From Methylobacterium sp. E-045 (GTDB lineage: Bacteria > Pseudomonadota > Alphaproteobacteria > Rhizobiales > Beijerinckiaceae): a stretch of 64,000 nucleotides of DNA. Each line of letters starts with the position of its first letter. Within the stretch, counting starts at the first letter, position 1. Position numbers and translations under genes: made by a program. The notes under the pieces were generated by a model. That model was given only the letters and a program-made list of their open reading frames with translations. It was not told the DNA's origin and ran no database searches. Below, in pieces: positions 33,870-43,168 of this stretch. The stretch spans positions 124,001-188,000 of the forward strand of contig NZ_JAKSYE010000125.1 of NCBI RefSeq assembly GCF_022829685.1. Reading direction: 5' to 3'.

Positions 33870-35306
33870 ATGCAGGTGACCGAGACACTCTCCCAGGGTC
33901 TGAAGCGCGAGTTCCAGGTGCTTCTGGCCGCCAAGGAGCTCGAAGAGCGCCTGACGACCGAGCTGTCCACCCTCAAGGACAAGGCCCAGATCAAGGGCTT
34001 CCGCCCCGGCAAGGTGCCGGTGGCCCATCTGCGCAAGCTCTACGGCCGCTCGGTGATGGCCGACGTGCTGCAGAACGCGGTGAACGAGGCGAACCAGAAG
34101 ATCGTCACCGACAACAACCTCAAGCTCGCCCTCGAGCCGAAGATCGAATTCCCCGGCGAGGCCTCGATCGTCGACCGCGCGCTGTCCGCCAAGGACGACG
34201 TCTCCTTCAACGTCGCCCTCGAAGTGCTGCCGAGCTTCGAGCTCGCCGACCTGTCCGACGTCACCCTGACGAAGCAGGTCGCCAAGCCCAGCGACGAGGA
34301 AGTCGACGAGGCGATCAACCGCATGGCCTCCTCCAACCGCGCCTTCACCCCGAAGGACGAGGGCGCCGAGGCCGCCACCGGCGACCGCGTCACCATCGAC
34401 TTCGTCGGCAAGATCGACGGCGTCGAGTTCGACGGCGGCAAGGGCGAGGGTGTCGATCTGGAGCTCGGTTCGGGCTCGTTCATCCCCGGCTTCGAGGACC
34501 AGCTGGTCGGCGCCAAGGTCGGCCAGTCCCTGGTGGTGAAGTCGACCTTCCCCGAGGCCTACGGTGCCGAGCACCTCGCCGGCAAGGACGCCGAGTTCGA
34601 CGTGACCGTCACGGCGATCCAGGCTCCGGGCGAGACCAAGATCGACGACGAGCTCGCCAAGGGCTTCGGCATGGACTCGCTGGAGAAGCTGAAGGAGGCC
34701 GTCGCCGGCGCCCTCGGCGGCGATTTCGAGGCCCAGTCGCGCCGCAAGCTCAAGAAGGAGCTCCTCGACGCCCTCGACGGCAAGTACGCCTTCGATCTGC
34801 CCCCGAGCCTCGTCCACCAGGAATTCGCCGCCGTCTGGGCCCAGGTCGAGCAGGACCTGAAGACCCGCGGCAAGACCTTCGAGGACGAGGGAACCACCGA
34901 GGAAAAGGCCACGGCCGAGTACCGCAAGATCGCCGAGCGCCGCGTCCGTCTCGGCTTGGTGCTTGCGCAGGTGGGCGAGACCGCCGATATCAAGGTCAGC
35001 GACGACGAGGTGAACCAGGCCCTGATCGCCCGTGTCCGGCAATATCCCGGGCAGGAGCAGCAGGTCTGGGACTTCTACCGGAAGAACGCACAGGCCCTGG
35101 CCGAGCTTCGCGCACCCCTGTTCGAGGAGAAGGTCGTCGACCATGTCCTCGCCCAGGTGAAGCTGGTCGAAGAGCCCGTCTCGAAGGACGCTTTGTTCGC
35201 CGACGAGGATGCCGATGCGGCCAGCGCCGAATCGACGGAGTCGAAGGCGGATGAATCCCAGGCTCCTTCGGGCGACGATCTGCCGGCCGTCGCCAAGGCC
35301 GACTGA
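33870..35306 (+). CDS. tig: Trigger factor
   Basis: The product is 478 aa from the ATG at 33870 (MQVTETLSQGLKREFQVLLA). The ribosome-binding tip motif GFRPGKVP is at residues 49-56. The FKBP-type prolyl isomerase domain is GDRVTIDFVGKIDGVEFDGG through GSGSFIPGFEDQL. A helical C-terminal domain ends in an acidic, alanine-rich tail. It is a co-translational chaperone at the ribosome exit. It lies upstream of clpP-clpX-lon on the same strand, a common bacterial order. The gene follows tRNA-Leu by 175 bases; a GC hairpin (35346-35364) follows the stop. Confidence 0.98.
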   Translation: MQVTETLSQGLKREFQVLLAAKELEERLTTELSTLKDKAQIKGFRPGKVPVAHLRKLYGRSVMADVLQNAVNEANQKIVTDNNLKLALEPKIEFPGEASIVDRALSAKDDVSFNVALEVLPSFELADLSDVTLTKQVAKPSDEEVDEAINRMASSNRAFTPKDEGAEAATGDRVTIDFVGKIDGVEFDGGKGEGVDLELGSGSFIPGFEDQLVGAKVGQSLVVKSTFPEAYGAEHLAGKDAEFDVTVTAIQAPGETKIDDELAKGFGMDSLEKLKEAVAGALGGDFEAQSRRKLKKELLDALDGKYAFDLPPSLVHQEFAAVWAQVEQDLKTRGKTFEDEGTTEEKATAEYRKIAERRVRLGLVLAQVGETADIKVSDDEVNQALIARVRQYPGQEQQVWDFYRKNAQALAELRAPLFEEKVVDHVLAQVKLVEEPVSKDALFADEDADAASAESTESKADESQAPSGDDLPAVAKAD

Positions 35307-35345
35307 GCTCGAGGCTCCCAAAAGGGCGGCGGGCTTGGATGTAAA

Positions 35346-35364
35346 GGCGGCGTTCACCGCCGCC
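35346..35364 (+). terminator. GC hairpin between tig and clpP
   Basis: GGCGGCG (35346-35352), loop TTCA, and the complementary CGCCGCC (35358-35364) make a strong stem 40 bases after the tig stop. It lacks a T-run, so it may be only a partial terminator. Confidence 0.45.
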
Positions 35365-35434
35365 GTAGTTCGCTGACACGTCCGGCCCGCGCGCGATTCG
35401 CGCGGCCGGACCCCTTGAAGCCTGGGGCACGAGA

Positions 35435-36064
35435 ATGATGAGAGATCCGGTCGACTATTATAACAGCGCACTCGTTCCCATGGTGGTCGAGCAGTCGAGC
35501 CGCGGCGAGCGCGCGTTCGACATCTATTCCCGCCTGCTGCGTGAGCGGATCATCTTCCTCACCGGCCCGGTGGAGGATTACGGCGCCTCGCTGATCGTGG
35601 CGCAGCTGCTGTTCCTCGAAGCCGAGAACCCGAAGAAGGAGATCTCCTTCTACATCAACTCGCCCGGCGGCGTGGTGACCTCGGGCCTGTCGATCTACGA
35701 CACGATGCAGTTCATCCGCTGCCCGGTGACGACCCTCTGCGTCGGCCAGGCCGCCTCGATGGGATCGCTGCTGCTCACCGCCGGCGAGCCCGGCCACCGT
35801 TTCGCCCTGCCGAACGCCCGCATCATGGTCCACCAGCCCTCCGGCGGATTCCAGGGCCAGGCGACGGACATCCTGATCCATGCCCGCGAGATCGAAGCGC
35901 TGAAGAAGCGCCTCAATGAGATCTACGTGAAGCATACCGGGCGCGACTACGACACCATCGTCCAGGCCCTCGAGCGCGACAATTTCATGACCGCCGACGC
36001 GGCCAAGGAATTCGGCCTGATCGACGAAGTGATCCAGAAGCGTCCCGAGCCGGCCGCCGCCTGA
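35435..36064 (+). CDS. clpP: ATP-dependent Clp protease proteolytic subunit
   Basis: The product is 209 aa. Catalytic residues are S108 in GQAASMGS, H133 in RIMVHQPSGG and D182 in LERDNFMTA. It forms the tetradecameric barrel fed by ClpX or ClpA and degrades SsrA-tagged and regulatory proteins. The ATG at 35435 is followed by a second ATG at 35438. clpX is 222 bases downstream after a hairpin, so separate transcripts are likely, although the order tig-clpP-clpX-lon is the classical proteolysis locus. Confidence 0.98.
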   Translation: MMRDPVDYYNSALVPMVVEQSSRGERAFDIYSRLLRERIIFLTGPVEDYGASLIVAQLLFLEAENPKKEISFYINSPGGVVTSGLSIYDTMQFIRCPVTTLCVGQAASMGSLLLTAGEPGHRFALPNARIMVHQPSGGFQGQATDILIHAREIEALKKRLNEIYVKHTGRDYDTIVQALERDNFMTADAAKEFGLIDEVIQKRPEPAAA

Positions 36065-36072
36065 TCCCGACC

Positions 36073-36101
36073 GCGCCGTGGCCGCCTGGCGGCCCCGGCG
36101 C
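36073..36101 (+). terminator. Hairpin after clpP
   Basis: GCGCCG-t-GGCCGCC pairs with GGCGGCC-c-CGGCGC, a near-continuous 13-bp stem beginning 9 bases after the clpP stop. There is no strong T-tract downstream (CGTCCTTAAG). Confidence 0.5.
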
Positions 36102-36286
36102 GTCCTTAAGAGGCGGGCCGTATGTGCGGCTTTGCCTTGATCCCGTCGCGGCAGCATGCTTGCATCGCGAGTCTGACCTACCGGCAGAAAGCGCGCAGGT
36201 GACTGTTTCTTTAGGCGGGCGCCCTTAGATCTAAAAGATGCGCGTGCGCCCCGGGGCTGGCGTCGCACCCGCGAACGGAGACCGAC

Positions 36287-37558
<1,272 letters not shown>

Positions 37559-37610
37559 GGGCGTCGAAGGGCGGCCGTGGTTTAGCCGCCGAAACGGTCC
37601 GGGGAGAATT

Positions 37611-37639
37611 CTTGAAAAAGTCCTCCCCGGCTTCCATCT
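37611..37639 (+). promoter_or_regulatory. Candidate heat-shock (sigma-32) promoter for lon
   Basis: CTTGAA (37611-37616) is followed after 17 bases by CCATCT (37634-37639). This resembles alphaproteobacterial RpoH promoters, which keep CTTG and a C-rich -10. It lies about 170 bases before the lon start and overlaps a CCGGGGAG/CTCCCCGG hairpin (37599-37630) downstream of clpX. Confidence 0.4.
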
Positions 37640-37810
37640 GAATTGTCAGACGCGACGGCCGCACGCTCACCTTCTGAGGTGCGGTGTCCGCCTCCAGCCT
37701 CACAGTTCAACGATGCCCCCGACCCCGCGATGCGGTCCGGTCGGCCCGTGGCAGGATGCTTGCTCATTTCGAGGAGCTAGAGCCCGGAGTCCATCAAGAG
37801 GAAGTCCGAC

Positions 37811-40240
37811 ATGTCCCAATCGAAATCTCGCCAGCCGGTCGTTCCGGGTTCGACGGGCTCCTACGCCGTTCTGCCGCTCCGCGACATCGTCGTCTTCCCG
37901 CACATGATCGTGCCGCTCTTCGTCGGCCGCGAGAAGTCGATCCGTGCCCTTGAAGAGGCCGTCCGCACCGATCGCCACATCCTGCTGGCCACCCAGATCA
38001 ATGCCAGCGACGACGATCCGTCCACCGACGCGATCTACAAGATCGGCACCCTCGCCAGCGTCCTGCAGCTGCTCAAGCTGCCCGACGGCACCGTGAAGGT
38101 GCTCGTCGAAGGTGCCGGCCGGGCCAAGATCACGAACTTCAACAAGTCGGATTCGTTCTACGAGGCCGAAGTCGAGACGCTCACCGACGAGCTCGGCGAC
38201 CCGGTCGAGGCCGAGGCGCTCGCCCGCTCGGTCATCTCCGAGTTCGAGAACTACGTGAAGCTCAACAAGAAGATCTCGCCCGAGGTCGTCTCCGCCGTCA
38301 CCCAGATCGACGAGCCCTCGAAGCTCGCCGATACCGTCGGCTCGCATCTCGCGGTCAAGATCGCCGACAAGCAGGCGATCCTCGAAATCCCCACGGTGGC
38401 GGAGCGCCTCGAGCGCGTCCTGTCGCTGATGGAGAGCGAGATCTCCGTGCTCCAGGTGGAAAAGCGCATCCGGACCCGCGTGAAGCGGCAGATGGAGAAG
38501 ACCCAGCGCGAGTACTACCTCAACGAGCAGATGAAGGCGATCCAGAAGGAGCTGGGCGACTCCGAGGACGGCAAGGACGAGCTCGCCGAAATCGAGGAGA
38601 AGATCGAGAAGACCAAGTTCTCGAAGGAGGCCCGCGAAAAGGCGATGGCCGAGCTGAAGAAGCTCCGCCAGATGTCGCCGATGTCGGCGGAAGCCACCGT
38701 CGTGCGCAACTACCTCGACTGGATGCTCGGCATCCCGTGGTCGAAGCGGTCGCGGATCAAGAAGGATCTGCTCGGCGCCCAGACCATGCTCGATCAGGAC
38801 CATTTCGGTCTGGAGAAGGTCAAGGAGCGCATCGTCGAGTATCTCGCCGTGCAGCAGCGGGCCAACAAGCTCACCGGCCCGATCCTGTGCCTCGTCGGTC
38901 CTCCCGGCGTCGGCAAGACCTCCCTCGGCAAGTCCATCGCCAAGGCGACCGGACGCGAGTTCGTGCGGATGTCGCTCGGCGGCGTGCGTGACGAGGCCGA
39001 GATCCGCGGTCACCGCCGGACCTATATCGGCTCGATGCCCGGCAAGATCGTCCAGTCGATGCGCAAAGCCAAGACCTCGAACCCGCTCATCCTCCTCGAC
39101 GAGATCGACAAGATGGGCCAGGATTTCCGCGGCGATCCGTCCGCGGCGCTCCTCGAGGTGCTCGACCCGGAGCAGAACGGCACGTTCAACGATCACTACC
39201 TGGAAGTCGATTACGACCTTTCGGACGTGATGTTCGTGACGACGGCGAACACGCTCAACATCCCTGCGCCCCTGATGGACCGCATGGAGGTGATCCGTAT
39301 CGCCGGCTACACCGAGGAAGAGAAGCTTCAGATCGCGCGCAAGCACCTCATCCCGGGGGCGGTGAAGAAGCACGGCCTCACGGTCAAGGAATGGGAGATC
39401 GACGATTCCGGCATCCTCATGCTCATCCGCCGTTACACGCGGGAAGCGGGCGTGCGTAACCTGGAGCGCGAGATCTCGAACCTGATCCGCAAGGCGGTGA
39501 AGGAGATCCTGATCACCAAGGTGAAGGCCGTCGCCGTCACCGAAGAGAACCTGCCGAATTTCCTCGGTGCGCCGAAGTTCCGCTACGGCGAGATCGACGA
39601 GGAGGATCAGGTCGGCGTGGTGACGGGTCTCGCCTGGACCGAGGTCGGCGGCGAGCTGCTGACGATCGAAGGCGTCATGATGCCCGGCAAGGGCAAGATG
39701 ACGGTCACGGGCAACCTGCGTGACGTGATGAAGGAGTCGATCTCGGCCGCGGCGAGCTACGTCCGCTCCCGCGCCGTCGACTTCGGGATCGAGCCGCCGC
39801 TGTTCGAGCGTCGCGACATCCACGTCCACGTTCCGGAAGGGGCGACCCCGAAGGACGGTCCGTCCGCCGGCATCGGCATGGCCACCGCTATCATCTCCAC
39901 CCTCACCGGGATCCCGGTGCGGAAGGATGTGGCGATGACCGGAGAGGTCACCCTGCGTGGCCGCATCCTGCCCATCGGCGGCCTCAAGGAGAAGCTGCTC
40001 GCGGCTCTGCGCGGCGGGATCAAGACCGTCCTCATCCCCGAGGAGAACGCCAAGGACATCGCCGAGGTGCCCGACAGCGTGAAGAACGGGATGGAGATCA
40101 TCCCGGTCGCCCGGATGGACCAGGTGCTGAAGCACGCCCTCGTGCGGCTGCCGGTGCCGATCGAGTGGGAGGAGCCCCTCCCCGCGCCGCGCCGTCCCGT
40201 GGTCGGCGAGGACGAGCCCGCCACCGTCATCGCCCATTGA
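37811..40240 (+). CDS. lon: ATP-dependent Lon protease
   Basis: The product is 809 aa, full length for LonA. An N-terminal substrate-binding domain (LPLRDIVVFPHMIVPLFVGR) and a coiled coil are followed by the AAA+ module with Walker A GPPGVGKT at residues 363-370 and ILLDEIDKMG as Walker B. The serine-lysine protease domain carries S685 in KDGPSAG and the lysine in GGLKEKLL. It degrades damaged and regulatory proteins. It is the last gene of the proteolysis cluster and ends at a strong intrinsic terminator. Confidence 0.99.
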   Translation: MSQSKSRQPVVPGSTGSYAVLPLRDIVVFPHMIVPLFVGREKSIRALEEAVRTDRHILLATQINASDDDPSTDAIYKIGTLASVLQLLKLPDGTVKVLVEGAGRAKITNFNKSDSFYEAEVETLTDELGDPVEAEALARSVISEFENYVKLNKKISPEVVSAVTQIDEPSKLADTVGSHLAVKIADKQAILEIPTVAERLERVLSLMESEISVLQVEKRIRTRVKRQMEKTQREYYLNEQMKAIQKELGDSEDGKDELAEIEEKIEKTKFSKEAREKAMAELKKLRQMSPMSAEATVVRNYLDWMLGIPWSKRSRIKKDLLGAQTMLDQDHFGLEKVKERIVEYLAVQQRANKLTGPILCLVGPPGVGKTSLGKSIAKATGREFVRMSLGGVRDEAEIRGHRRTYIGSMPGKIVQSMRKAKTSNPLILLDEIDKMGQDFRGDPSAALLEVLDPEQNGTFNDHYLEVDYDLSDVMFVTTANTLNIPAPLMDRMEVIRIAGYTEEEKLQIARKHLIPGAVKKHGLTVKEWEIDDSGILMLIRRYTREAGVRNLEREISNLIRKAVKEILITKVKAVAVTEENLPNFLGAPKFRYGEIDEEDQVGVVTGLAWTEVGGELLTIEGVMMPGKGKMTVTGNLRDVMKESISAAASYVRSRAVDFGIEPPLFERRDIHVHVPEGATPKDGPSAGIGMATAIISTLTGIPVRKDVAMTGEVTLRGRILPIGGLKEKLLAALRGGIKTVLIPEENAKDIAEVPDSVKNGMEIIPVARMDQVLKHALVRLPVPIEWEEPLPAPRRPVVGEDEPATVIAH

Positions 40241-40263
40241 GCGATCGGGTGCTTTGAAAATGG

Positions 40264-40298
40264 AAAGGCCCCGGAGCGTGCTCCGGGGCCTTTTCTTT
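40264..40298 (+). terminator. Rho-independent terminator of lon
   Basis: AAAGGCCCCGGAGC (40264-40277) and GCTCCGGGGCCTTT (40280-40293) form a near-perfect stem, followed by TCTTTG. It sits 24 bases after the lon stop. Confidence 0.9.
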
Positions 40299-40355
40299 GT
40301 GACCGCCGAGGGTTGCCATCCCGGCGATGCTTGGATTAACGATGCGGCGCGCATC

Positions 40356-40431
40356 GGGCGGTTAGCTCAGTTGGTAGAGCGTCTCCTTTACACGGAGAGG
40401 GTCGGCGGTTCGAGCCCGTCACCGCCCACCA
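40356..40431 (+). tRNA. tRNA-Val (anticodon UAC)
   Basis: This is a 76-base tRNA with acceptor stem GGGCGGT/ACCGCCC, anticodon loop TTTACAC (TAC), T-arm GGCGGTTCGAGCCCGTC, and encoded CCA. The D-arm is GCTCAGTTGGTAGAGC. Confidence 0.97.
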
Positions 40432-40465
40432 CGCCCCTCCCCTTCCCCGGCGATCGAGACGAGCG

Positions 40466-40720
40466 ATGACGGCGCGCGGTTTTCCCACACCCTGGCTCGT
40501 CGTCGAGAAGATCGAGAGTTTCTGCGTCGAGGATGCCGACGGGGCGGCCGTCGCCTGGACCTACTTTTCCGAACACGCCGACAAGCGGGAGGCGACGGGC
40601 CTCATGACCCGCGAGGAGGCCTTGCGGATCGCCAGGGCCATCGCGATGATCCCCGAGATGCGCACGATCATCCGCAGCATCCAGGACGGGTTGACCGAAG
40701 CGGATCAGTCCACGGATTGA
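40466..40720 (+). CDS. Hypothetical small protein
   Basis: The product is 84 aa (MTARGFPTPWLVVEKIESFC). It has a beta-like first half, VEKIESFCVEDADGAAVAWT YF-type, and a helical C-terminal half (REEALRIARAIAMIPEMRTI). Such short proteins are common beside tRNA genes in Rhizobiales. There is no signal peptide. It starts 34 bases after tRNA-Val and its stop is 21 bases from the convergent CAP-domain gene. The function is unknown; coding status is supported by start position and codon bias. Confidence 0.65.
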   Translation: MTARGFPTPWLVVEKIESFCVEDADGAAVAWTYFSEHADKREATGLMTREEALRIARAIAMIPEMRTIIRSIQDGLTEADQSTD

Positions 40721-40741
40721 GCGCGGCGAGGGCGTAGCGCC

Positions 40742-41257
40742 TCAGTTTCCGGCGAGGACCAGGGCCCAGAAGCGCTTGTAGCGCGTGCCCGGTGCATCGA
40801 CGCGGGCGATGCCGATCCGCTTGAGCTGAGGCATCAGCATGTTCTTGTTGTGCTCGGATGAGTTCTTCCAGCGCGCGAGCACCTCGTCGAAGGTGGCCGC
40901 GCCGGCACTGAGGTTCTCGGCGGCGAAGGAACGGCCGAATCCCGCCCGCGCCATGCGCGAATCGAAGGTGCCGCCGATCTCGTGGCTGAGCCTGCCGGCC
41001 TTGGCGTTGGATTCCGCCTGATAGGAGGCGGCCCGGATCAGGCTGGAATCCAGCACCACCGGGCCGAGCCCGTGCGAGGCCCTGTAGCGGGAGATCGCCG
41101 CGGCGGCCGCACCCTCGTCGAGGATCACCGGGCTCGTGAGGTTGTCGGCCTCCGGCAGGATCGTCGGCCCGCCGCAGCCGCCGAGTGCCAGGACGCTCCC
41201 CATGAGGATGGCGGCGCCCAGGCGCGACAGGGCGGGGGAAAGATGGGAAGGAATCAT
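40742..41257 (-). CDS. CAP/SCP-domain lipoprotein
   Basis: The product is 171 aa from the ATG at 41257 (MIPSHLSPALSRLGAAILMG); the open frame to 41743 is not used because the signal begins here. The signal peptide ends in a lipobox-like LALGGC. The mature domain has the bacterial CAP/SCP (PR-1-like) pattern: SRYRASHGLGPVVLDSSLIR, LSHEIGGTFDSRM, the AAENLSAG motif, and WKNSSEHNKNMLMPQLKRIG. These residues include the putative histidines of the family cavity. Function of bacterial CAP proteins is mostly unknown; an envelope role is likely. Confidence 0.9.
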   Translation of the reverse strand: MIPSHLSPALSRLGAAILMGSVLALGGCGGPTILPEADNLTSPVILDEGAAAAAISRYRASHGLGPVVLDSSLIRAASYQAESNAKAGRLSHEIGGTFDSRMARAGFGRSFAAENLSAGAATFDEVLARWKNSSEHNKNMLMPQLKRIGIARVDAPGTRYKRFWALVLAGN

Positions 41258-41454
41258 CGCTCGGTGCCGGTTCGCTGCGCTGCCATATCGTCGGCTTCGC
41301 CTTCCCGGTCCGATGGGGCGAAATCGCGGCGGCGGCGCGAACCGGGTCGCAGGACGGGCCGATGTGCCCGATCCGCCACGCCACCCGCCGGCGCGCATGA
41401 CGACATGCGGAGCGCGATGCCGGCACCGATCGGAATGGGCGAGGCGGACCCTCG

Positions 41455-41670
41455 TCAGATCCGCGTGCCGTGATCCCGGGGCGGCGAGCCGCAGCGCCAT
41501 GCGGTGATGCGGTAATCGGGATGGGTGTCGATCCACCGCGCCAGCTGCGGCTGTGCTACGCGGATGCACCCCCTCGCATCGACGACATCGAGCGGAAGCC
41601 GCTTCGATTCGCAGGTCTCCGGCGCATTCGCCATGCAGGCGGTGAAATACAGGAAGAAGAAGCCTGCCAT
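41455..41670 (-). CDS. Small secreted cysteine-containing protein
   Basis: The product is 71 aa. A short hydrophobic N-terminus (MAGFFFLYFTACMANAPETC) serves as a signal or anchor. The conserved core RGCIRVAQPQLARWIDTHPD followed by YRITAWRC has paired cysteines, which I recall from small unnamed alphaproteobacterial proteins. There is no clear ribosome-binding site at the chosen ATG. It is upstream of the CAP-domain gene on the same strand, with a 197-base gap. Function unknown. Confidence 0.62.
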   Translation of the reverse strand: MAGFFFLYFTACMANAPETCESKRLPLDVVDARGCIRVAQPQLARWIDTHPDYRITAWRCGSPPRDHGTRI

Positions 41671-41797
41671 GGTTCGGACAGCCCGTTTCGCGAGTGGCGC
41701 TCGGGAAAAGGCTAGGGCGCGAACGTCCCGTGTCGAGGGTCATCCCTCGGCGCGATGCGTAGGGATGCTGTGCGTTAGGCGGCTGACAGTTCGAAGA

Positions 41798-41874
41798 TGG
41801 CGCGGGCGACGGGACTCGAACCCGCGACCTCCGGCGTGACAGGCCGGCACTCTAACCAACTGAGCTACGCCCGC
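41798..41874 (-). tRNA. tRNA-Asp (anticodon GUC), copy 1
   Basis: On the minus strand, a 77-base tRNA has acceptor stem GCGGGCG/CGCCCGC, anticodon loop CTGTCAC (GTC), and T-arm CGCGGGTTCGAGTCCCG, ending GCCA. It is identical to the copy at 41932. Confidence 0.97.
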
Positions 41875-41931
41875 GTATCTGGGTAGCCGGGCATTCGGAT
41901 CGTCCTGCACGAGGCAGGTCGGTGATGGACG

Positions 41932-42008
41932 TGGCGCGGGCGACGGGACTCGAACCCGCGACCTCCGGCGTGACAGGCCGGCACTCTAACCAACTGAGCT
42001 ACGCCCGC
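41932..42008 (-). tRNA. tRNA-Asp (anticodon GUC), copy 2
   Basis: The sequence is identical to the copy at 41798-41874 over all 77 bases, 57 bases upstream of it in the same transcript direction. The flanks are unlike each other, so the pair is an old duplication or is kept identical by gene conversion. Confidence 0.97.
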
Positions 42009-42326
42009 ACGGCGTCCCGCCCCGTTTCCGGCGGTGTCGGGGGTCTAGTTTCCGGACCCCGGCCTGTCAAGCAACCGGACGCCGCATTTCCAGGGAAAAT
42101 CCGGTCGCCGTCGTTTGGAGGCGGGATCGCGCGGGAGGGCCGACGGTCCGACAAGCGCCGCCGCCATTGAAACCACGTCGCTTTTCTGTCATACGCCCCC
42201 TCGCGTTGAACCGCCCGGCCGATAGGGCTGCCGTGGCGGTTCGTGCTGCTCCATCAGAAGCATCAACCGAGCGCACGCCTTCGACCTGTCCCAGGGTCGG
42301 AGGGCATGCGCGTTCAGGAGAGCCAA
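42009..42326. other. Intergenic region upstream of rpmI
   Basis: This 318-base region lies between the tRNA-Asp genes and rpmI. It should hold the promoter and leader of rpmI-rplT. The 100 bases before rpmI are a candidate leader, but I could not fold a definite L20-binding structure by eye. No open frame looks real. Confidence 0.5.
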
Positions 42327-42530
42327 ATGCCCAAGCTGAAAACCAAGTCGGGCGCGAAGAAGCGCTTCAAGATCACCGGCACCGGCAAGGTCATGTATGC
42401 CCAGGCCGGCAAGCGCCACGGAATGATCAAGCGGACGACGAAGCAGATCCGCAACCTGCGCGGCACCACCACCCTGTTCGAGGGCGATGCTGCCAACGTG
42501 AAGAAGTATTTCCTGCCCAACAGCCGGTAA
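42327..42530 (+). CDS. rpmI: 50S ribosomal protein L35
   Basis: The product is 67 aa, MPKLKTKSGAKKRFKITGTG, the L35 N-terminus. It is rich in lysine and arginine and has the conserved RHGMIKRTTKQIRNLRGTT segment. It has an AGGAGAG ribosome-binding site. rplT follows after 46 bases. infC is not directly upstream, unlike the classical infC-rpmI-rplT order. Confidence 0.99.
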   Translation: MPKLKTKSGAKKRFKITGTGKVMYAQAGKRHGMIKRTTKQIRNLRGTTTLFEGDAANVKKYFLPNSR

Positions 42531-42576
42531 TCCTTCGCCGCAGCCGATACTGTTTTCGTAATCCAGGAGAGAACCC

Positions 42577-42951
42577 ATGGCCCGCGTCAAGCGCGGCGTG
42601 ACCAGTCACGCAAAGCACAAGAAAGTCCTCAAGGCCGCCCGTGGCTATTACGGCCGGCGCAAGAACACGATCCGGATCGCCAAGCAGGCGGTCGAGAAGG
42701 GCATGCAGTATGCCTACCGCGATCGTAAGAACAAGAAGCGCACGTTCCGCGCTCTCTGGATCCAGCGCCTCAACGCCGCTGTCCGCGAGCACGGCCTGAC
42801 CTATTCGCGCTTCATCAACGGTCTCGCGAAGTCCGGCATCGAGGTGGATCGCAAGGCCCTGTCCGAGCTCGCCATTCACGAGCCGGCCAGCTTCGCGGCG
42901 GTGGTGGAGAAGGCCAAGGCCGCTCTTCCAGACCTCGCCAAGGCCGCCTGA
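42577..42951 (+). CDS. rplT: 50S ribosomal protein L20
   Basis: The product is 124 aa. The start MARVKRGVTSHAKHKKVLKA and YYGRRKNTIRIAKQAVEKGM are diagnostic for L20, which is needed for early assembly of the large subunit and in many bacteria represses its own operon. The ribosome-binding site is CAGGAGAG. It is followed by a terminator before pheS. Confidence 0.99.
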   Translation: MARVKRGVTSHAKHKKVLKAARGYYGRRKNTIRIAKQAVEKGMQYAYRDRKNKKRTFRALWIQRLNAAVREHGLTYSRFINGLAKSGIEVDRKALSELAIHEPASFAAVVEKAKAALPDLAKAA

Positions 42952-43021
42952 CCCTTGAAGGCGGTCGAACTCGTCAAGGCCGCCTGAGGCGCGTTCACAC
43001 GCCCTCCCATACGTCGATGCG

Positions 43022-43059
43022 AAAGGCGCGGACCGAAAGGTACCGCGCCTTCGTCTTTT
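43022..43059 (+). terminator. Terminator between rplT and pheS
   Basis: AAGGCGCGG (43023-43031) pairs with CCGCGCCTT (43043-43051), with inner ACC/GGT pairing possible, followed by CGTCTTTT. Confidence 0.75.
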
Positions 43060-43168
43060 GCAAAGGATCGTCGGCAGGCGCGCTTGCATTGGCGGCGCTT
43101 ACCCGCAAAACCGCTCGCGGGGGCCGCACACGATCCGAAGGCCAGATGCCAACCGGTAGTTTGAACCG

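Noticed and set aside
41798..42008. Integration site of a mobile element between the two tRNA-Asp genes
   Set aside because: There is no integrase, no element-sized insert and no extra partial tRNA copy; the distance is only 57 bases.
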